Shown here one piece after another: positions 9,311-17,063 of a DNA stretch of 64,000 nucleotides; within the stretch, counting starts at the first letter, position 1; each line of letters starts with the position of its first letter. This stretch comes from Paracoccus zhejiangensis (GTDB lineage Bacteria; Pseudomonadota; Alphaproteobacteria; Rhodobacterales; Rhodobacteraceae). Under the pieces are notes generated by a model. The model worked only from the letters and a program-made list of their open reading frames with translations. It did not search any database and was not told where the DNA came from. Location of the stretch: positions 434,001 through 498,000 of the forward strand of contig NZ_CP025430.1 in the NCBI RefSeq assembly GCF_002847445.1, written 5' to 3'. The position numbers were made by a program, and so were the translations under genes.

Positions 9311-9703
9311 TTACTGCTGGACCAGCGCGGCGTCGGTTTCCGGCACCACCTCGGCCTCGATGGTGCCGTCGGGGTCGGCAACTGCTTCGGCCACCGGCTC
9401 GGGCGGCAGGAAGGGTGCGGTGATCTCGGCGGTCTTGGCCTCTTTGTCATAGATGCAGACATAGCGGTCGGCGCCTGCGCCATCGGGCAGGGTGTTGATG
9501 ATCAGCGCCGCGCCATAGCTTTCCGAGCCGAAAGGATTGACCTCGATGACGGCCTCGCCGCCCTCGTCGGGGATCAGCGCGGTGCAGGCGGTTTCGACCT
9601 CGGCGCGGAATTCCTCCCATGCCTCGTCGGACGAGGCCAGCGTGATGCCGGGCAGGGTCAGCGTGGCCAGCGCAATCGCGGCCAGTTTCGGTGCAAGGGT
9701 CAT
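9311..9703 (-). CDS. Small secreted protein of unknown function
   Basis: This 130-residue protein begins MTLAPKLAAIALATLTL, a plausible Sec signal peptide ending near ITLASS; the mature protein is acidic. Two cysteines, in VETACTAL and DRYVCIYDKE, could form a disulfide in the periplasm. The C-terminus is rich in Glu, Pro and Val. The ATG at 9703 with GGAG upstream is favoured over a longer frame start lacking signal features. I do not recognise the family. It is downstream of the ArsR-family gene on the same strand and may be co-transcribed with it. Confidence 0.6.
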   Translation of the reverse strand: MTLAPKLAAIALATLTLPGITLASSDEAWEEFRAEVETACTALIPDEGGEAVIEVNPFGSESYGAALIINTLPDGAGADRYVCIYDKEAKTAEITAPFLPPEPVAEAVADPDGTIEAEVVPETDAALVQQ

Positions 9704-9719
9704 CTGGGTGGCTCCTACC

Positions 9720-10088
9720 TCATGTTTCGGGACCAACGCCGCGCGCCGCGTCCGGGTTTCCGCCACAGTTGCGTGAGGGAGCGCAGCAGGCGATCACGGT
9801 CCCGTTGTTCCGGCAGCAATCGCGGATGATATAGTCGACCAGCCCGCCAATGGCTGCGAATTCGACGCGATAGGTGATCTCACGCGCGTTGCGGGTCGAC
9901 GTGACAAGCCCCGCATCGGCCAGGTTGGAAAGATGAAACGAGGCGCGCGAGGGGGTGGCCTCGGCCGTTTCGGCCAGTTGGCCGGCGGTCAGACCCTGTG
10001 GCTCGGCGGCGACGAGGGCGCGCAGAATCCGTAACCGGGTGGGATTGGCCATTGCGGCGAGGGCAGAGAGGGCGCGGGTTTCTTCCAT
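9720..10088 (-). CDS. ArsR-family transcriptional regulator
   Basis: This 122-residue winged-helix repressor has ALAAMANPTRLRILRALV at the N-terminus and the recognition helix in ATPSRASFHLSNLADAGLV. A C-terminal tail is rich in cysteine (RDCCRNNG and IACCAPSRNC), pairs likely to bind a metal or arsenite. It is transcribed away from the DUF6428 gene, and the shared 75-bp gap holds two TTCAA-N6-TTGAA palindromes. Such regulators are usually autorepressing and released by a thiophilic ion; the ligand here is not shown by the sequence. Confidence 0.88.
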   Translation of the reverse strand: MEETRALSALAAMANPTRLRILRALVAAEPQGLTAGQLAETAEATPSRASFHLSNLADAGLVTSTRNAREITYRVEFAAIGGLVDYIIRDCCRNNGTVIACCAPSRNCGGNPDAARGVGPET

Positions 10089-10090
10089 GA

Positions 10091-10148
10091 TTCAAATATT
10101 CTTGAAATGACTGAATGCTGGTGTATTCTATTTCAAGAATCATTGAAA
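10091..10148. promoter_or_regulatory. Twin operators between arsR-like gene and DUF6428 gene
   Basis: Two copies of TTCAA-N6-TTGAA occur at 10091-10106 and 10132-10147 (the second extends to TTTCAA/TTGAAA). Their centres are 41 bp apart, about four helical turns. The first touches the ArsR-type start codon and the second lies 16 bp before the DUF6428 start, so both divergent genes are likely under ArsR-type autoregulation. Confidence 0.7.
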
Positions 10149-10163
10149 TGAAAAGGGCCAATG

Positions 10164-10616
10164 ATGACACCTCAAGAATTGCTGGATGCACTCTCGACCC
10201 TGCCGCCCGACGCGCCGCTGGTCTTTCAGACCAATGCGGGGCCGATCCGGGGCGGCTATCACGTGACCGAATGGCGGCAGAACCAGACTCAGAGCATCGA
10301 TTGCGGCGCGCGCAAGACCGATTGGACCGAAGCGATCCTGCAGTTGCTGGATGGATCGGGCGGGCGGCACATGACCGTCGGGCGCTTTGTCACCATTCTG
10401 GGGCAGAGTATCCGCCATGTTGACGGTCTGGCGGACAGCCCGTTTCAGGTCGAGTTCGCGCCGGGCAATGCCGGACTGCGGCTCTATCGCCCCGAGGCAC
10501 CCCGGCAGGGTGACGAGGCCGTAACCCTGCAGCTGACGGAATCCGCTGCCCTGTGCAAGCCGGCGCAGCAGGCGCTGGCCGGTGTGGTCGCGGCGGGCTG
10601 CTGCGGGGCGGCCTGA
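10164..10616 (+). CDS. DUF6428-like protein
   Basis: This 150-residue cytoplasmic protein contains the stretch GPIRGGYHVTEW and ends with CCGAA. It also has conserved-looking cysteines in SIDCGARKTDW and ALCKPAQQ. I recognise it as similar to the DUF6428 family that accompanies ArsR-type regulators in alphaproteobacteria; the function is unknown. Two ATG codons stand in tandem; the second (10164) is better spaced from the AAAAGGG at 10151-10157. It is under the twin TTCAA-N6-TTGAA sites and closed by a strong hairpin terminator. Confidence 0.7.
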   Translation: MTPQELLDALSTLPPDAPLVFQTNAGPIRGGYHVTEWRQNQTQSIDCGARKTDWTEAILQLLDGSGGRHMTVGRFVTILGQSIRHVDGLADSPFQVEFAPGNAGLRLYRPEAPRQGDEAVTLQLTESAALCKPAQQALAGVVAAGCCGAA

Positions 10617-10630
10617 GGCTTTGACATGAA

Positions 10631-10655
10631 AAAGGGCCGGTGAAACCGGCCCTTT
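10631..10655. terminator. Bidirectional terminator
   Basis: An 11-bp perfect stem AAAGGGCCGGT / ACCGGCCCTTT with a GAA loop lies between two convergent genes. The A-run on one side and T-run on the other make it usable from both strands. Confidence 0.85.
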
Positions 10656-10677
10656 CGCAACATCGTGTAGCCCGCGC

Positions 10678-11343
10678 TTACTGGGTCGGGCGGATCAGGA
10701 TCTCGACGCGGCGGTTCTGGGCGCGGCCCTCGGCGGTGGCGTTCGAGGCGATCGGCTGGCTTTCGCCGCGACCGGTGGCAACGACGCGGCCCGCATTCAC
10801 GCCCGCAGCGGTCAGGATGCCCGCGACCGACTGCGCGCGGCGCTGCGACAGGTCCATGTTATAGGCGTCGCGGCCGGTATCGTCGGTATGGCCCACCACC
10901 TCGACGCGGCTGTTCGGGTACTGGTTCAGGTTGCGCGCGACGGCATAGAGGTCGTTCTGCGCCGGGCCCGAGACGGCGGCCGAATCGGTGGCGAAGAGGA
11001 TGCCCTCGGGCAGGATCACCTGCAGGTAGCTGCCGTGGTTGATGATCTGGATGTTCGGGTTGCTGATCGACTGCTGCAGCGACTGCGCCTGGCGGTCGAG
11101 GATATTGCCGGCAACGGCACCGGCTGCCGCGCCAAGGATGGCACCGCGCGCCGCGTCGCGGCCCTCGTTGTTGTTGTCGCTGTCGCGGGTCGCGCCGAGA
11201 ACGGCGCCGACGGCGGCGCCGGCAAGGGCGCCCTGCTGGGTGCGGCTCATGCCGCCAAGGGGGGCGCCGGTATTCGGGTCGGTGCAGGCGGCGAGGCCGA
11301 AAAGCGAGGTTGCTGCGGCAAGCGCGATAAGCCGGGTGGTCAT
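10678..11343 (-). CDS. OmpA-family outer-membrane lipoprotein
   Basis: This 221-residue protein starts MTTRLIALAAATSLFGLAAC, a lipoprotein signal with the lipidated Cys at residue 20. A glycine-zipper segment follows (GALAGAAVGAVLGA and AILGAAAGAVAG, about residues 38-78), then the OmpA C-terminal peptidoglycan-binding domain with VEVVGHTDDTGRDAYNMDLS and RRAQSV. It probably anchors the outer membrane to the cell wall. The start is at 11343, since the longer frame has no signal peptide at its head. It is monocistronic between a shared terminator and the DinB gene. Confidence 0.9.
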   Translation of the reverse strand: MTTRLIALAAATSLFGLAACTDPNTGAPLGGMSRTQQGALAGAAVGAVLGATRDSDNNNEGRDAARGAILGAAAGAVAGNILDRQAQSLQQSISNPNIQIINHGSYLQVILPEGILFATDSAAVSGPAQNDLYAVARNLNQYPNSRVEVVGHTDDTGRDAYNMDLSQRRAQSVAGILTAAGVNAGRVVATGRGESQPIASNATAEGRAQNRRVEILIRPTQ

Positions 11344-11518
11344 CTGGTTTCTGTCCTTTTCATTCCGTTTCGGTTTCAAACCCGTCATTCGGCCCTGTTT
11401 TCCGGGCCTTCGGGCGAATAACGCGGACAAATTGCACAGGTTCCGATGGAAAAAGCCAGTCACGCTTGTGTGGACCGGGCGGGCAGGCGCTAATTTCAGC
11501 GCATTGCGACGGGCCAGG

Positions 11519-12031
11519 TCAGTTTCGGTAGATTTCCGGCATGAAGGGCAGGTCGGTATCGCTTGGCCGTGCCCCGGCGGCAGTCAGCATGGCGTGGATC
11601 TGGCCGCGGTGATGGGTCTGGTGGTTGAAAAGCTGCACCACCAGTTCGGCCCGGGGCCGGGTGATCTGCCGGCCAAGCGCACCGGAATGCCAGGTCAGAT
11701 CGCCCTCGAACCAGTCCGGCGCGACATGGCTGGCCCAATCGAGAATGCGCCGGTCCATCTGCATCCGCTCCTGCCGGAAGGCCTCCCAATCACCGATCAG
11801 CCCGGTCGAGTCGGAGATGCCGCCGGTTGGCAGCGCGGTGTCGCTGAAGCGTCCCAGCCAGATCCGGTCGGCCCAGAGCAGATGCGAGAAGGTCTTTTCG
11901 ATCGAGCCGAAAAACGCCCCACGCTCAGACCGGCGGCTGTCATCGTCCAACTCGTCAGCGGCAGTCAGAAGATTGTCGTTCTGCCAGCAATTGTAGCGCG
12001 CCATCATCTGCGCATAGGCGGGGTCGGTCAT
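11519..12031 (-). CDS. DinB-family protein
   Basis: This 170-residue predicted four-helix-bundle metal protein has the three-His pattern of the DinB/YfiT family: one His in FSHLLWADRIW and two in the C-terminal NHQTHHRGQIHAML. Members include thiol-dependent transferases; the substrate here is not identifiable. The ATG at 12031 has GGGG about 8 bases upstream and is chosen over the ATG at 12058. It is divergent from nth. Confidence 0.85.
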   Translation of the reverse strand: MTDPAYAQMMARYNCWQNDNLLTAADELDDDSRRSERGAFFGSIEKTFSHLLWADRIWLGRFSDTALPTGGISDSTGLIGDWEAFRQERMQMDRRILDWASHVAPDWFEGDLTWHSGALGRQITRPRAELVVQLFNHQTHHRGQIHAMLTAAGARPSDTDLPFMPEIYRN

Positions 12032-12138
12032 CGCGCATCCCCTTTGATCGTGACTCAATGGACGACATTAGCGCGCAACCAAAGGGCGATGGCAAGGGCG
12101 GCTTGCAAAGCCGGGCGCATCCGGCGAAAACCCGTGCC

Positions 12139-12801
12139 ATGGCCAAACCCGCGCGACTGCCCGATCCCTTGCCCTTTGCCCAACAGGTCGCGATCTTCTC
12201 GCGGCTGGCCGAGGCCAATCCGGAACCCGAGACGGAACTCCATTTCACCAATCCCTTCACGCTGGTCGTGGCCGTGGCGCTGTCCGCGCAGGCGACGGAT
12301 GCCGGCGTGAACAAGGCCACGCGCGGCTTGTTCGCGGTGGCCGACACGCCGCAGAAGATGCTGGATCTGGGGCTGGAGGGTGTGACCGAGGCGGTGAAGA
12401 CCATCGGCCTCTTCCGGCAGAAGGCCAAGAACGTCATCGCGCTGTCGCGGATTCTGGTCGAGGACTACGCGGGCGAGGTGCCGGACAGCCGGGCGGCGCT
12501 GATGAGCCTGCCGGGCGTCGGGCGCAAGACTGCCAATGTCGTCCTCAGCGTGGCCTTCGGCCAGCCGGCGCAGGCGGTCGATACCCATATCTTCCGCTTG
12601 GGCAACCGCACCCGCGTCGCCCCGGGCCGTGACGTGGACGAGGTCGAGCGCGCCATCGAGGACAATGTGCCCGCCCGCTTTCAGCACCACGCCCATCACT
12701 GGCTGATCCTGCATGGCCGCTATATCTGTCAGGCGCGCCGGCCACGCTGTGGCCTCTGCGTGATCCGCGACCTCTGCCCCTTCGAGGAGAAGACCGAATG
12801 A
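12139..12801 (+). CDS. nth: Endonuclease III
   Basis: This 220-residue DNA glycosylase/AP lyase removes oxidised pyrimidines in base excision repair. It shows the helix-hairpin-helix LPGVGRKTANVVLS, followed by VDTHIFRLGNR with the catalytic Asp. The C-terminal C-x6-C-x2-C-x5-C motif of the 4Fe-4S cluster is complete (CQARRPRCGLCVIRDLC). The catalytic Lys lies just before the glycine of the HhH hairpin in this family (GRK here). The start MAKPARLPDP is chosen because the upstream extension is not conserved in style and no start has a good ribosome binding site. The stop overlaps the kinase gene (ATGA). Confidence 0.95.
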   Translation: MAKPARLPDPLPFAQQVAIFSRLAEANPEPETELHFTNPFTLVVAVALSAQATDAGVNKATRGLFAVADTPQKMLDLGLEGVTEAVKTIGLFRQKAKNVIALSRILVEDYAGEVPDSRAALMSLPGVGRKTANVVLSVAFGQPAQAVDTHIFRLGNRTRVAPGRDVDEVERAIEDNVPARFQHHAHHWLILHGRYICQARRPRCGLCVIRDLCPFEEKTE

Positions 12802-13811
12802 CCACCCCCTATGTGATCGGCATCGGCAATGCGATCATGGATGTGATCGCCCCGACCGACGACGCGCGGCTGGCCCAGCTGGGCATCCAGAAGGGCATCA
12901 TGCAGCTGATCGAGCGCGACCGGTCGGAATACCTGATGGCGGCGCAGGCTGACGACCACAGCCCCCGGCGAGAACAGGCGCGGCTGGTGCCGGGCGGATC
13001 GGTGGCCAATACGCTGGCCGGGATCGGCATGCTGGGGCTGCGCACGGCCTTCATCGGCCGGGTGGCGAATGACGCGCTGGGGCTCAGCTATGCCGAGCAG
13101 ACCGAGGCGGCGGGAACGGTTTTCGTCAATCCGCCGGTTGGCGGTGAGGTGCTGCCCACCAGCCGCAGCATCATTTTCGTCACCCCGGATGGCGAGCGGT
13201 CGATGAATACCTACCTGGGCATCTCGGCCGAGCTGGGGGTCGAGGACGTGAATCCCGCGACATTCCAAGGCGCTGGCTGGCTGTTCCTCGAAGGTTACCT
13301 GTTCGACAAGCCGGACGGGAAGCAGGCCTTCCTGAAGGCCGCCGAGGCCTGCCATGCGGCGGGCGGGCGCGCCGGGATCGCGCTATCCGATCCGTTCTGC
13401 GTCGATCGTCACCGCGAGGATTTCCGCCGTCTGGTTGCCGGGCCGATGGATTACGTCATCGGCAATATCCATGAATGGAGCTCGCTCTACCAGACCGAGG
13501 ATCTGGAAACCGCGCTGGCGCAGGCCGTGGCCGATTGCGGCACGGTGATCTGCACCCGCTCGGGCGAGAGCGCCATCCTGATCCGCGAGGGCGAGCGCGT
13601 CGAGGTGCCTGTTGATCGGGTGGTGCCGGTGGATGCCACCGGCGCGGGCGACCAGTTCGCCGCCGGGCTGATCTATGGCCTTGCCATCGGCGCGACGCTG
13701 GAAGCAGCGGGGCGCATGGGTTGCCTTGCGGCGGCCGAGGTGATCGGCCATGTCGGCCCGCGCCCGGAACGCGATCTGCGCGCCGATTTCCGGGCCGAAG
13801 GCCTGATCTGA
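12798..13811 (+). CDS. PfkB-family sugar kinase, probable adenosine kinase
   Basis: This 337-residue ribokinase-fold enzyme has an N-terminal GIGNAIMDVIA, the nucleoside-site glycine motif PGGSVANTLAGIGMLG, and the C-terminal PfkB signature DATGAGDQFAAG beginning at residue 279, with Asp285 as catalytic base. This pattern fits the adenosine kinase branch found in alphaproteobacteria, which salvages adenosine to AMP. The start overlaps the nth stop, so the two are co-transcribed. A different nucleoside or sugar substrate cannot be excluded. Confidence 0.82.
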   Translation: MTTPYVIGIGNAIMDVIAPTDDARLAQLGIQKGIMQLIERDRSEYLMAAQADDHSPRREQARLVPGGSVANTLAGIGMLGLRTAFIGRVANDALGLSYAEQTEAAGTVFVNPPVGGEVLPTSRSIIFVTPDGERSMNTYLGISAELGVEDVNPATFQGAGWLFLEGYLFDKPDGKQAFLKAAEACHAAGGRAGIALSDPFCVDRHREDFRRLVAGPMDYVIGNIHEWSSLYQTEDLETALAQAVADCGTVICTRSGESAILIREGERVEVPVDRVVPVDATGAGDQFAAGLIYGLAIGATLEAAGRMGCLAAAEVIGHVGPRPERDLRADFRAEGLI

Positions 13812-13821
13812 CCCCGCCCGG

Positions 13822-15030
13822 TCAGGCGCTGCCGAGCAGCCGCCCCAGCCGGGCGATGCCCTCGTTCACCATGGCCTCGTCATGCAGCGTGAAGCAGAGG
13901 CGCAGCGTGTTCCGGCCCGATCCGTCGGGGAAGAATGCATGGCCGGGGACGAAGGCGATCTTTTCGGCCCGGAGTGACCGGGCCAGCAGTTCCGCGCTGT
14001 CCAGATGCTCGGGCAGGGTCAGCCAGATGAACATGCCGCCTTCGGGGCGGGTCCAGTGGACGCCTTCCGGCATCTCGCGCGCGAGCGCGGCCAGCATCAG
14101 GTCGCGGCGGCGGCCATAGACCCCGCGCAGCATTGGCACATGGGCGGCGAAATGTTCGCTGGCGACCAGATGGGTGGCGATCTGGTTCAGCGTTGCCGTG
14201 TGCAGGTCGGCGGCCTGTTTCAAGAGCACCAGCCGCCCGATCACCTCGTGCGCGGCGCAGGCCCAGCCAATGCGCAGCCCCGGCGCCAGCGTCTTCGAGA
14301 ACGAGCCGCAATAGACCGTGCGGCACTGGTCGATGCTACCCTTGCGCGCGATCTCGAGCGCGAGGATCGGCGGCACAGCCTCGCCCTGATAGCGCAGCGC
14401 CGCATAGGGCGCGTCCTCGAGGATCGCCATGCCCAATTCATCGGCCAGATCGAGGATGCGCAGGCGTTCGGCCCGGTCCATGCTGACCCCGGTGGGATTG
14501 GCGAAATCGGGCGAGAGATAGGCGAATTTCACCTGACCGCCCGCCGCCTGCGCCTCGGCCCGGATCTCGGCTGCAGCTCGGTTATCGCCGGGGATCAGCG
14601 GGGCATAGCGCGGCTGATAGGCGTTGAATGCACCGATGGCGCCCAGATAGGTCGGCCAGCCGACCAGTGCGGTATCGCCGGGCGTCAGCATCAGCTTGCC
14701 CAGATAATCCAGCGCCTGCTGCGAGCCCGAGGTGATCAGGATGTTCTCGCGGGTGCAGGGGATGCCGTCGGCCGTCATCTGTTCGGCGATCCAGTCGCGC
14801 AGCGGGCCATAGCCCTCGCTGACCGAATATTGCAGCGCCACCCCGGCATTCTGGTCGCTGAGCGCGCTGGTCATGGCCGCGCGAAACGCCTCGGCCGGGA
14901 ACAGCGCCGGGTCGGGTATGCCGCCGGCGAAGGAGATGATGTCGGGCTGGTCGAGCAGCTTCAGAAGCTCGCGAATCTCCGAGGCACGCATCCGCGTCAT
15001 CCGCTCGGCCCAGAGCGTGCTCCAATCCAT
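13822..15030 (-). CDS. PLP-dependent aminotransferase (fold I, 2-aminoadipate/MocR-type)
   Basis: This 402-residue class I/II aminotransferase has DIISFAGGIPDPALFP near the N-terminus, SGSQQALDYLGKLM, the cofactor-contact segment AYLSPDFANPTG, and the PLP-binding lysine in GSFSKTLAPGLRIGW. This arrangement is typical of the LysN/2-aminoadipate transaminase group, which transaminate several amino acids. No GntR DNA-binding domain is attached. Start MDWSTLWAERM at 15030 has GGGGAG about 6 bases upstream; the longer frame lacks this. It is convergent with the kinase gene, leaving only 10 bp. Confidence 0.87.
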   Translation of the reverse strand: MDWSTLWAERMTRMRASEIRELLKLLDQPDIISFAGGIPDPALFPAEAFRAAMTSALSDQNAGVALQYSVSEGYGPLRDWIAEQMTADGIPCTRENILITSGSQQALDYLGKLMLTPGDTALVGWPTYLGAIGAFNAYQPRYAPLIPGDNRAAAEIRAEAQAAGGQVKFAYLSPDFANPTGVSMDRAERLRILDLADELGMAILEDAPYAALRYQGEAVPPILALEIARKGSIDQCRTVYCGSFSKTLAPGLRIGWACAAHEVIGRLVLLKQAADLHTATLNQIATHLVASEHFAAHVPMLRGVYGRRRDLMLAALAREMPEGVHWTRPEGGMFIWLTLPEHLDSAELLARSLRAEKIAFVPGHAFFPDGSGRNTLRLCFTLHDEAMVNEGIARLGRLLGSA

Positions 15031-15104
15031 CGCCGGTCTCCCCTTACTGCTCCCTCTGCCAACCAATGCGTGCGGCAGAGGGTAAGTCAATGGGTCTGAC
15101 CTGT

Positions 15105-16121
15105 TCAGGCGGCTTGCTTGCGGGGTTCGAGCAGGGAGGCGGCGCAATCGATCAGCGTTTCGCCGGCGGGACGCGGGCGGAAGCCCAGATCGCGGGTGGC
15201 CTTGGAATGATCGACCTCGCGGCGCTGGCCGATATCGTGGCGGAACATCCGAAGGTGCGGCTGGAACAGCGCGACGACCCGCACCAGCGCATTGGGCAGG
15301 GTTTTGGTGGGCACCTTGGCGGCACGGGGGCCGAGGCCGTCGCGCAGGATCTGTGCGATCTCGGGCATCCAGAGGAAATGGCCTGTGCAGAGGTAACGCT
15401 GGCCGGGGGCGGCGGGGACTTCCAGCGCGGCAACATGGGCGGCGGCAAGGTCACGCACGTCCATCACCGAAAGGCCGAGGTTCAGCAGCCGCGCCGGCTG
15501 GCCCTGCAGGAGCGCACCGATCAGCCAGACCGAGGAGGGATCGATGCCGGGCAGAAGCGGGCCGAAGACCGCGCCCGGATGGATGGTGGTCAGCGTGGTC
15601 TTGCCGCCGTGGTCCCGCATGAAGTCCCAGGCCGCGCGTTCGGCCAGGATCTTCGAGCGGCGATAGGCTTCGAGCAGCGGATCCTCGGGATCGGCCCAGA
15701 TCTCCTCGCTGGACTGGCCGGTGGCGCGGTCGCGGGCGGTGGCGGCGGCGGAGGTGAGGATCACGCGGTCAACACCGGCAGCGACGGCGGCCTTGAGCAC
15801 GCGCAGGGTGCCATCGCGGGCCGGGGCGATCAGGGCGTCGCGATCCTTGGGCGCCTCGCGGCCGAGGGGCGAGGCGACATGCAGGACATGGGTGATGCCG
15901 GCCATGGCCTCGGTCCAGCCGGCATCGCTGGTCAGGTCGGCGATGGCGAAGCTGAGGCGGTCGCCGGGATCGACCTGCGAACCGACGGCGCGGCGCACAT
16001 CACCTTCGCGGGCGGCGCTGCGGATGGTGGTGCGGACATCATAGCCGCGCTTCAGCAAATCGACGATGCACCAGCTGCCGATAAAGCCGGTGCCGCCGGT
16101 GACGAGGACGGTCTTGGACAT
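15105..16121 (-). CDS. NAD(P)-dependent epimerase/reductase, extended SDR family
   Basis: This 338-residue protein opens with VLVTGGTGFIGSWCIVDLL, the Rossmann glycine motif of extended short-chain dehydrogenases. It has the catalytic YRRSK motif and a Ser/Ala-rich TSAAATA segment before it. Overall it resembles dihydroflavonol-4-reductase-like enzymes that reduce aldehydes or ketones; the natural substrate is unknown. It is divergent from a TetR-type gene, with a 22-bp imperfect palindrome in the shared promoter region, so it is the likely target of that repressor. Confidence 0.87.
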   Translation of the reverse strand: MSKTVLVTGGTGFIGSWCIVDLLKRGYDVRTTIRSAAREGDVRRAVGSQVDPGDRLSFAIADLTSDAGWTEAMAGITHVLHVASPLGREAPKDRDALIAPARDGTLRVLKAAVAAGVDRVILTSAAATARDRATGQSSEEIWADPEDPLLEAYRRSKILAERAAWDFMRDHGGKTTLTTIHPGAVFGPLLPGIDPSSVWLIGALLQGQPARLLNLGLSVMDVRDLAAAHVAALEVPAAPGQRYLCTGHFLWMPEIAQILRDGLGPRAAKVPTKTLPNALVRVVALFQPHLRMFRHDIGQRREVDHSKATRDLGFRPRPAGETLIDCAASLLEPRKQAA

Positions 16122-16157
16122 GGAACGAATCCCTTTGCAAATCTGATGAGCCGGATA

Positions 16158-16179
16158 TAAGTATACGAGTGTAGACTTA
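16158..16179. promoter_or_regulatory. TetR-type operator between SDR and tetR-like genes
   Basis: The sequence TAAGTATACgagtGTAGACTTA is an imperfect palindrome of 9-base arms with one mismatch, 14 bp before the regulator start and 37 bp before the SDR start. Position and form fit a TetR-family autoregulatory operator. Confidence 0.6.
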
Positions 16180-16192
16180 CAAGGGGATTATG

Positions 16193-16777
16193 ATGGCGGA
16201 TCAGAGACCGGCACGCAGGCGCAATGCCGAGGAGACGCGCAGCGCCATTCTGGCCTCGGCCCGGAAGGCCTTCGCCGAAAGCGGCTATGACGGCGCCGGG
16301 CTGCGCGGCATTGCCGAGGCGGCGGGGGTGACGGCGATGATGGTGGGGCGCTATTTCGGCTCGAAGGAGCAGCTTTTTGCCGAAGTGGTCGCCGATACCA
16401 TGCGCGACCCGGTGATCCTGTCGGCGGAGAATCTCGGATCGCCGCAGATGGCGCGGGAGTTCGCCCGGGCGCTCGTTGGCCTCAGCACACCGGGGCAGGC
16501 GGTGCTGGACGGGTTCCGGGTCATGTGGGCCTCGGGTGGCAGCGAGGTGGCGGCGCGGATCGCGCGCGAGCAGATCATGGCGGTGCACCACGCCACGGCC
16601 CAAGGGCTGGTCCGGGGCGATCACGCGCCCGAACGCGCGGCGATCCTGTTGTCGCTGGTGGCGGGGGTGCAGTTGATGCGCCAGCAAATCGGTTTGCCGG
16701 CACTGGCCGATGCCGATCCCGAGGTGCTGGCGGGGCTGCTGGAGCCGGTGATCGCGGCGGTGCTGGGGGTGGCGTAG
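16193..16777 (+). CDS. TetR-family transcriptional regulator
   Basis: This 194-residue repressor has the N-terminal TetR helix-turn-helix: RSAILASARKAFAESGYDGA, then LRGIAEAAGVTAMMVGRYFG with SKEQLF. The C-terminal ligand-binding part is hydrophobic and of usual length. Two ATG codons stand in tandem; 16193 is better spaced from AAGGGG at 16181-16186. It is divergent from the SDR gene, with a palindrome between them, so it probably represses itself and the reductase until an organic ligand binds. Confidence 0.88.
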   Translation: MADQRPARRRNAEETRSAILASARKAFAESGYDGAGLRGIAEAAGVTAMMVGRYFGSKEQLFAEVVADTMRDPVILSAENLGSPQMAREFARALVGLSTPGQAVLDGFRVMWASGGSEVAARIAREQIMAVHHATAQGLVRGDHAPERAAILLSLVAGVQLMRQQIGLPALADADPEVLAGLLEPVIAAVLGVA

Positions 16778-16811
16778 CAGACCCGGCCCGGATGCGCCGC
16801 GCAAGCGGCCC

Positions 16812-16946
16812 GGGCCAGCGCCTGCCCGTTCCGGCGGGCTGGCGCTTTGGTGCCGCTGGTCCCGAGTTCAGGGAGGCGAGGGACTTGGCGCCATAAAGCG
16901 CGCAGGCGTGCCGGTGCAGCGCCACCCCACGGGCCGGCGCTGGCCC
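16812..16946 (+). repeat. Dispersed palindromic element, copy 2 (135 bp)
   Basis: This element lies in the 286-bp gap between the TetR-type gene and fabF; I see no gene in that gap. Its ends form an 18-bp inverted repeat with one mismatch (16812-16829 and 16929-16946). Inside, GCGCTTT and AAAGCGC, then GTCCC and GGGAC, form further stems. The stretch CACCCCACGGGCCGGCGCT and the CCATAAA block are shared with the copy at 59031-59165. The arms differ between copies but remain complementary. Confidence 0.75.
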
Positions 16947-17063
16947 TCTGTGCGGCCGGATTGTCGCGCGGGCGTGAGCCGGTGCGGGGCAGGCCGGCGT
17001 TGCGCGCTATGCACCCCGCGTGTATCAGGTCAAAAAAGACGGGCAGATCAGAGGAAGACGCGG

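Noticed and set aside
16778..17063. A longer fabF start or small gene in the gap
   Set aside because: The in-frame upstream extension has no similarity to KAS II, and the gap is explained by the palindromic element.
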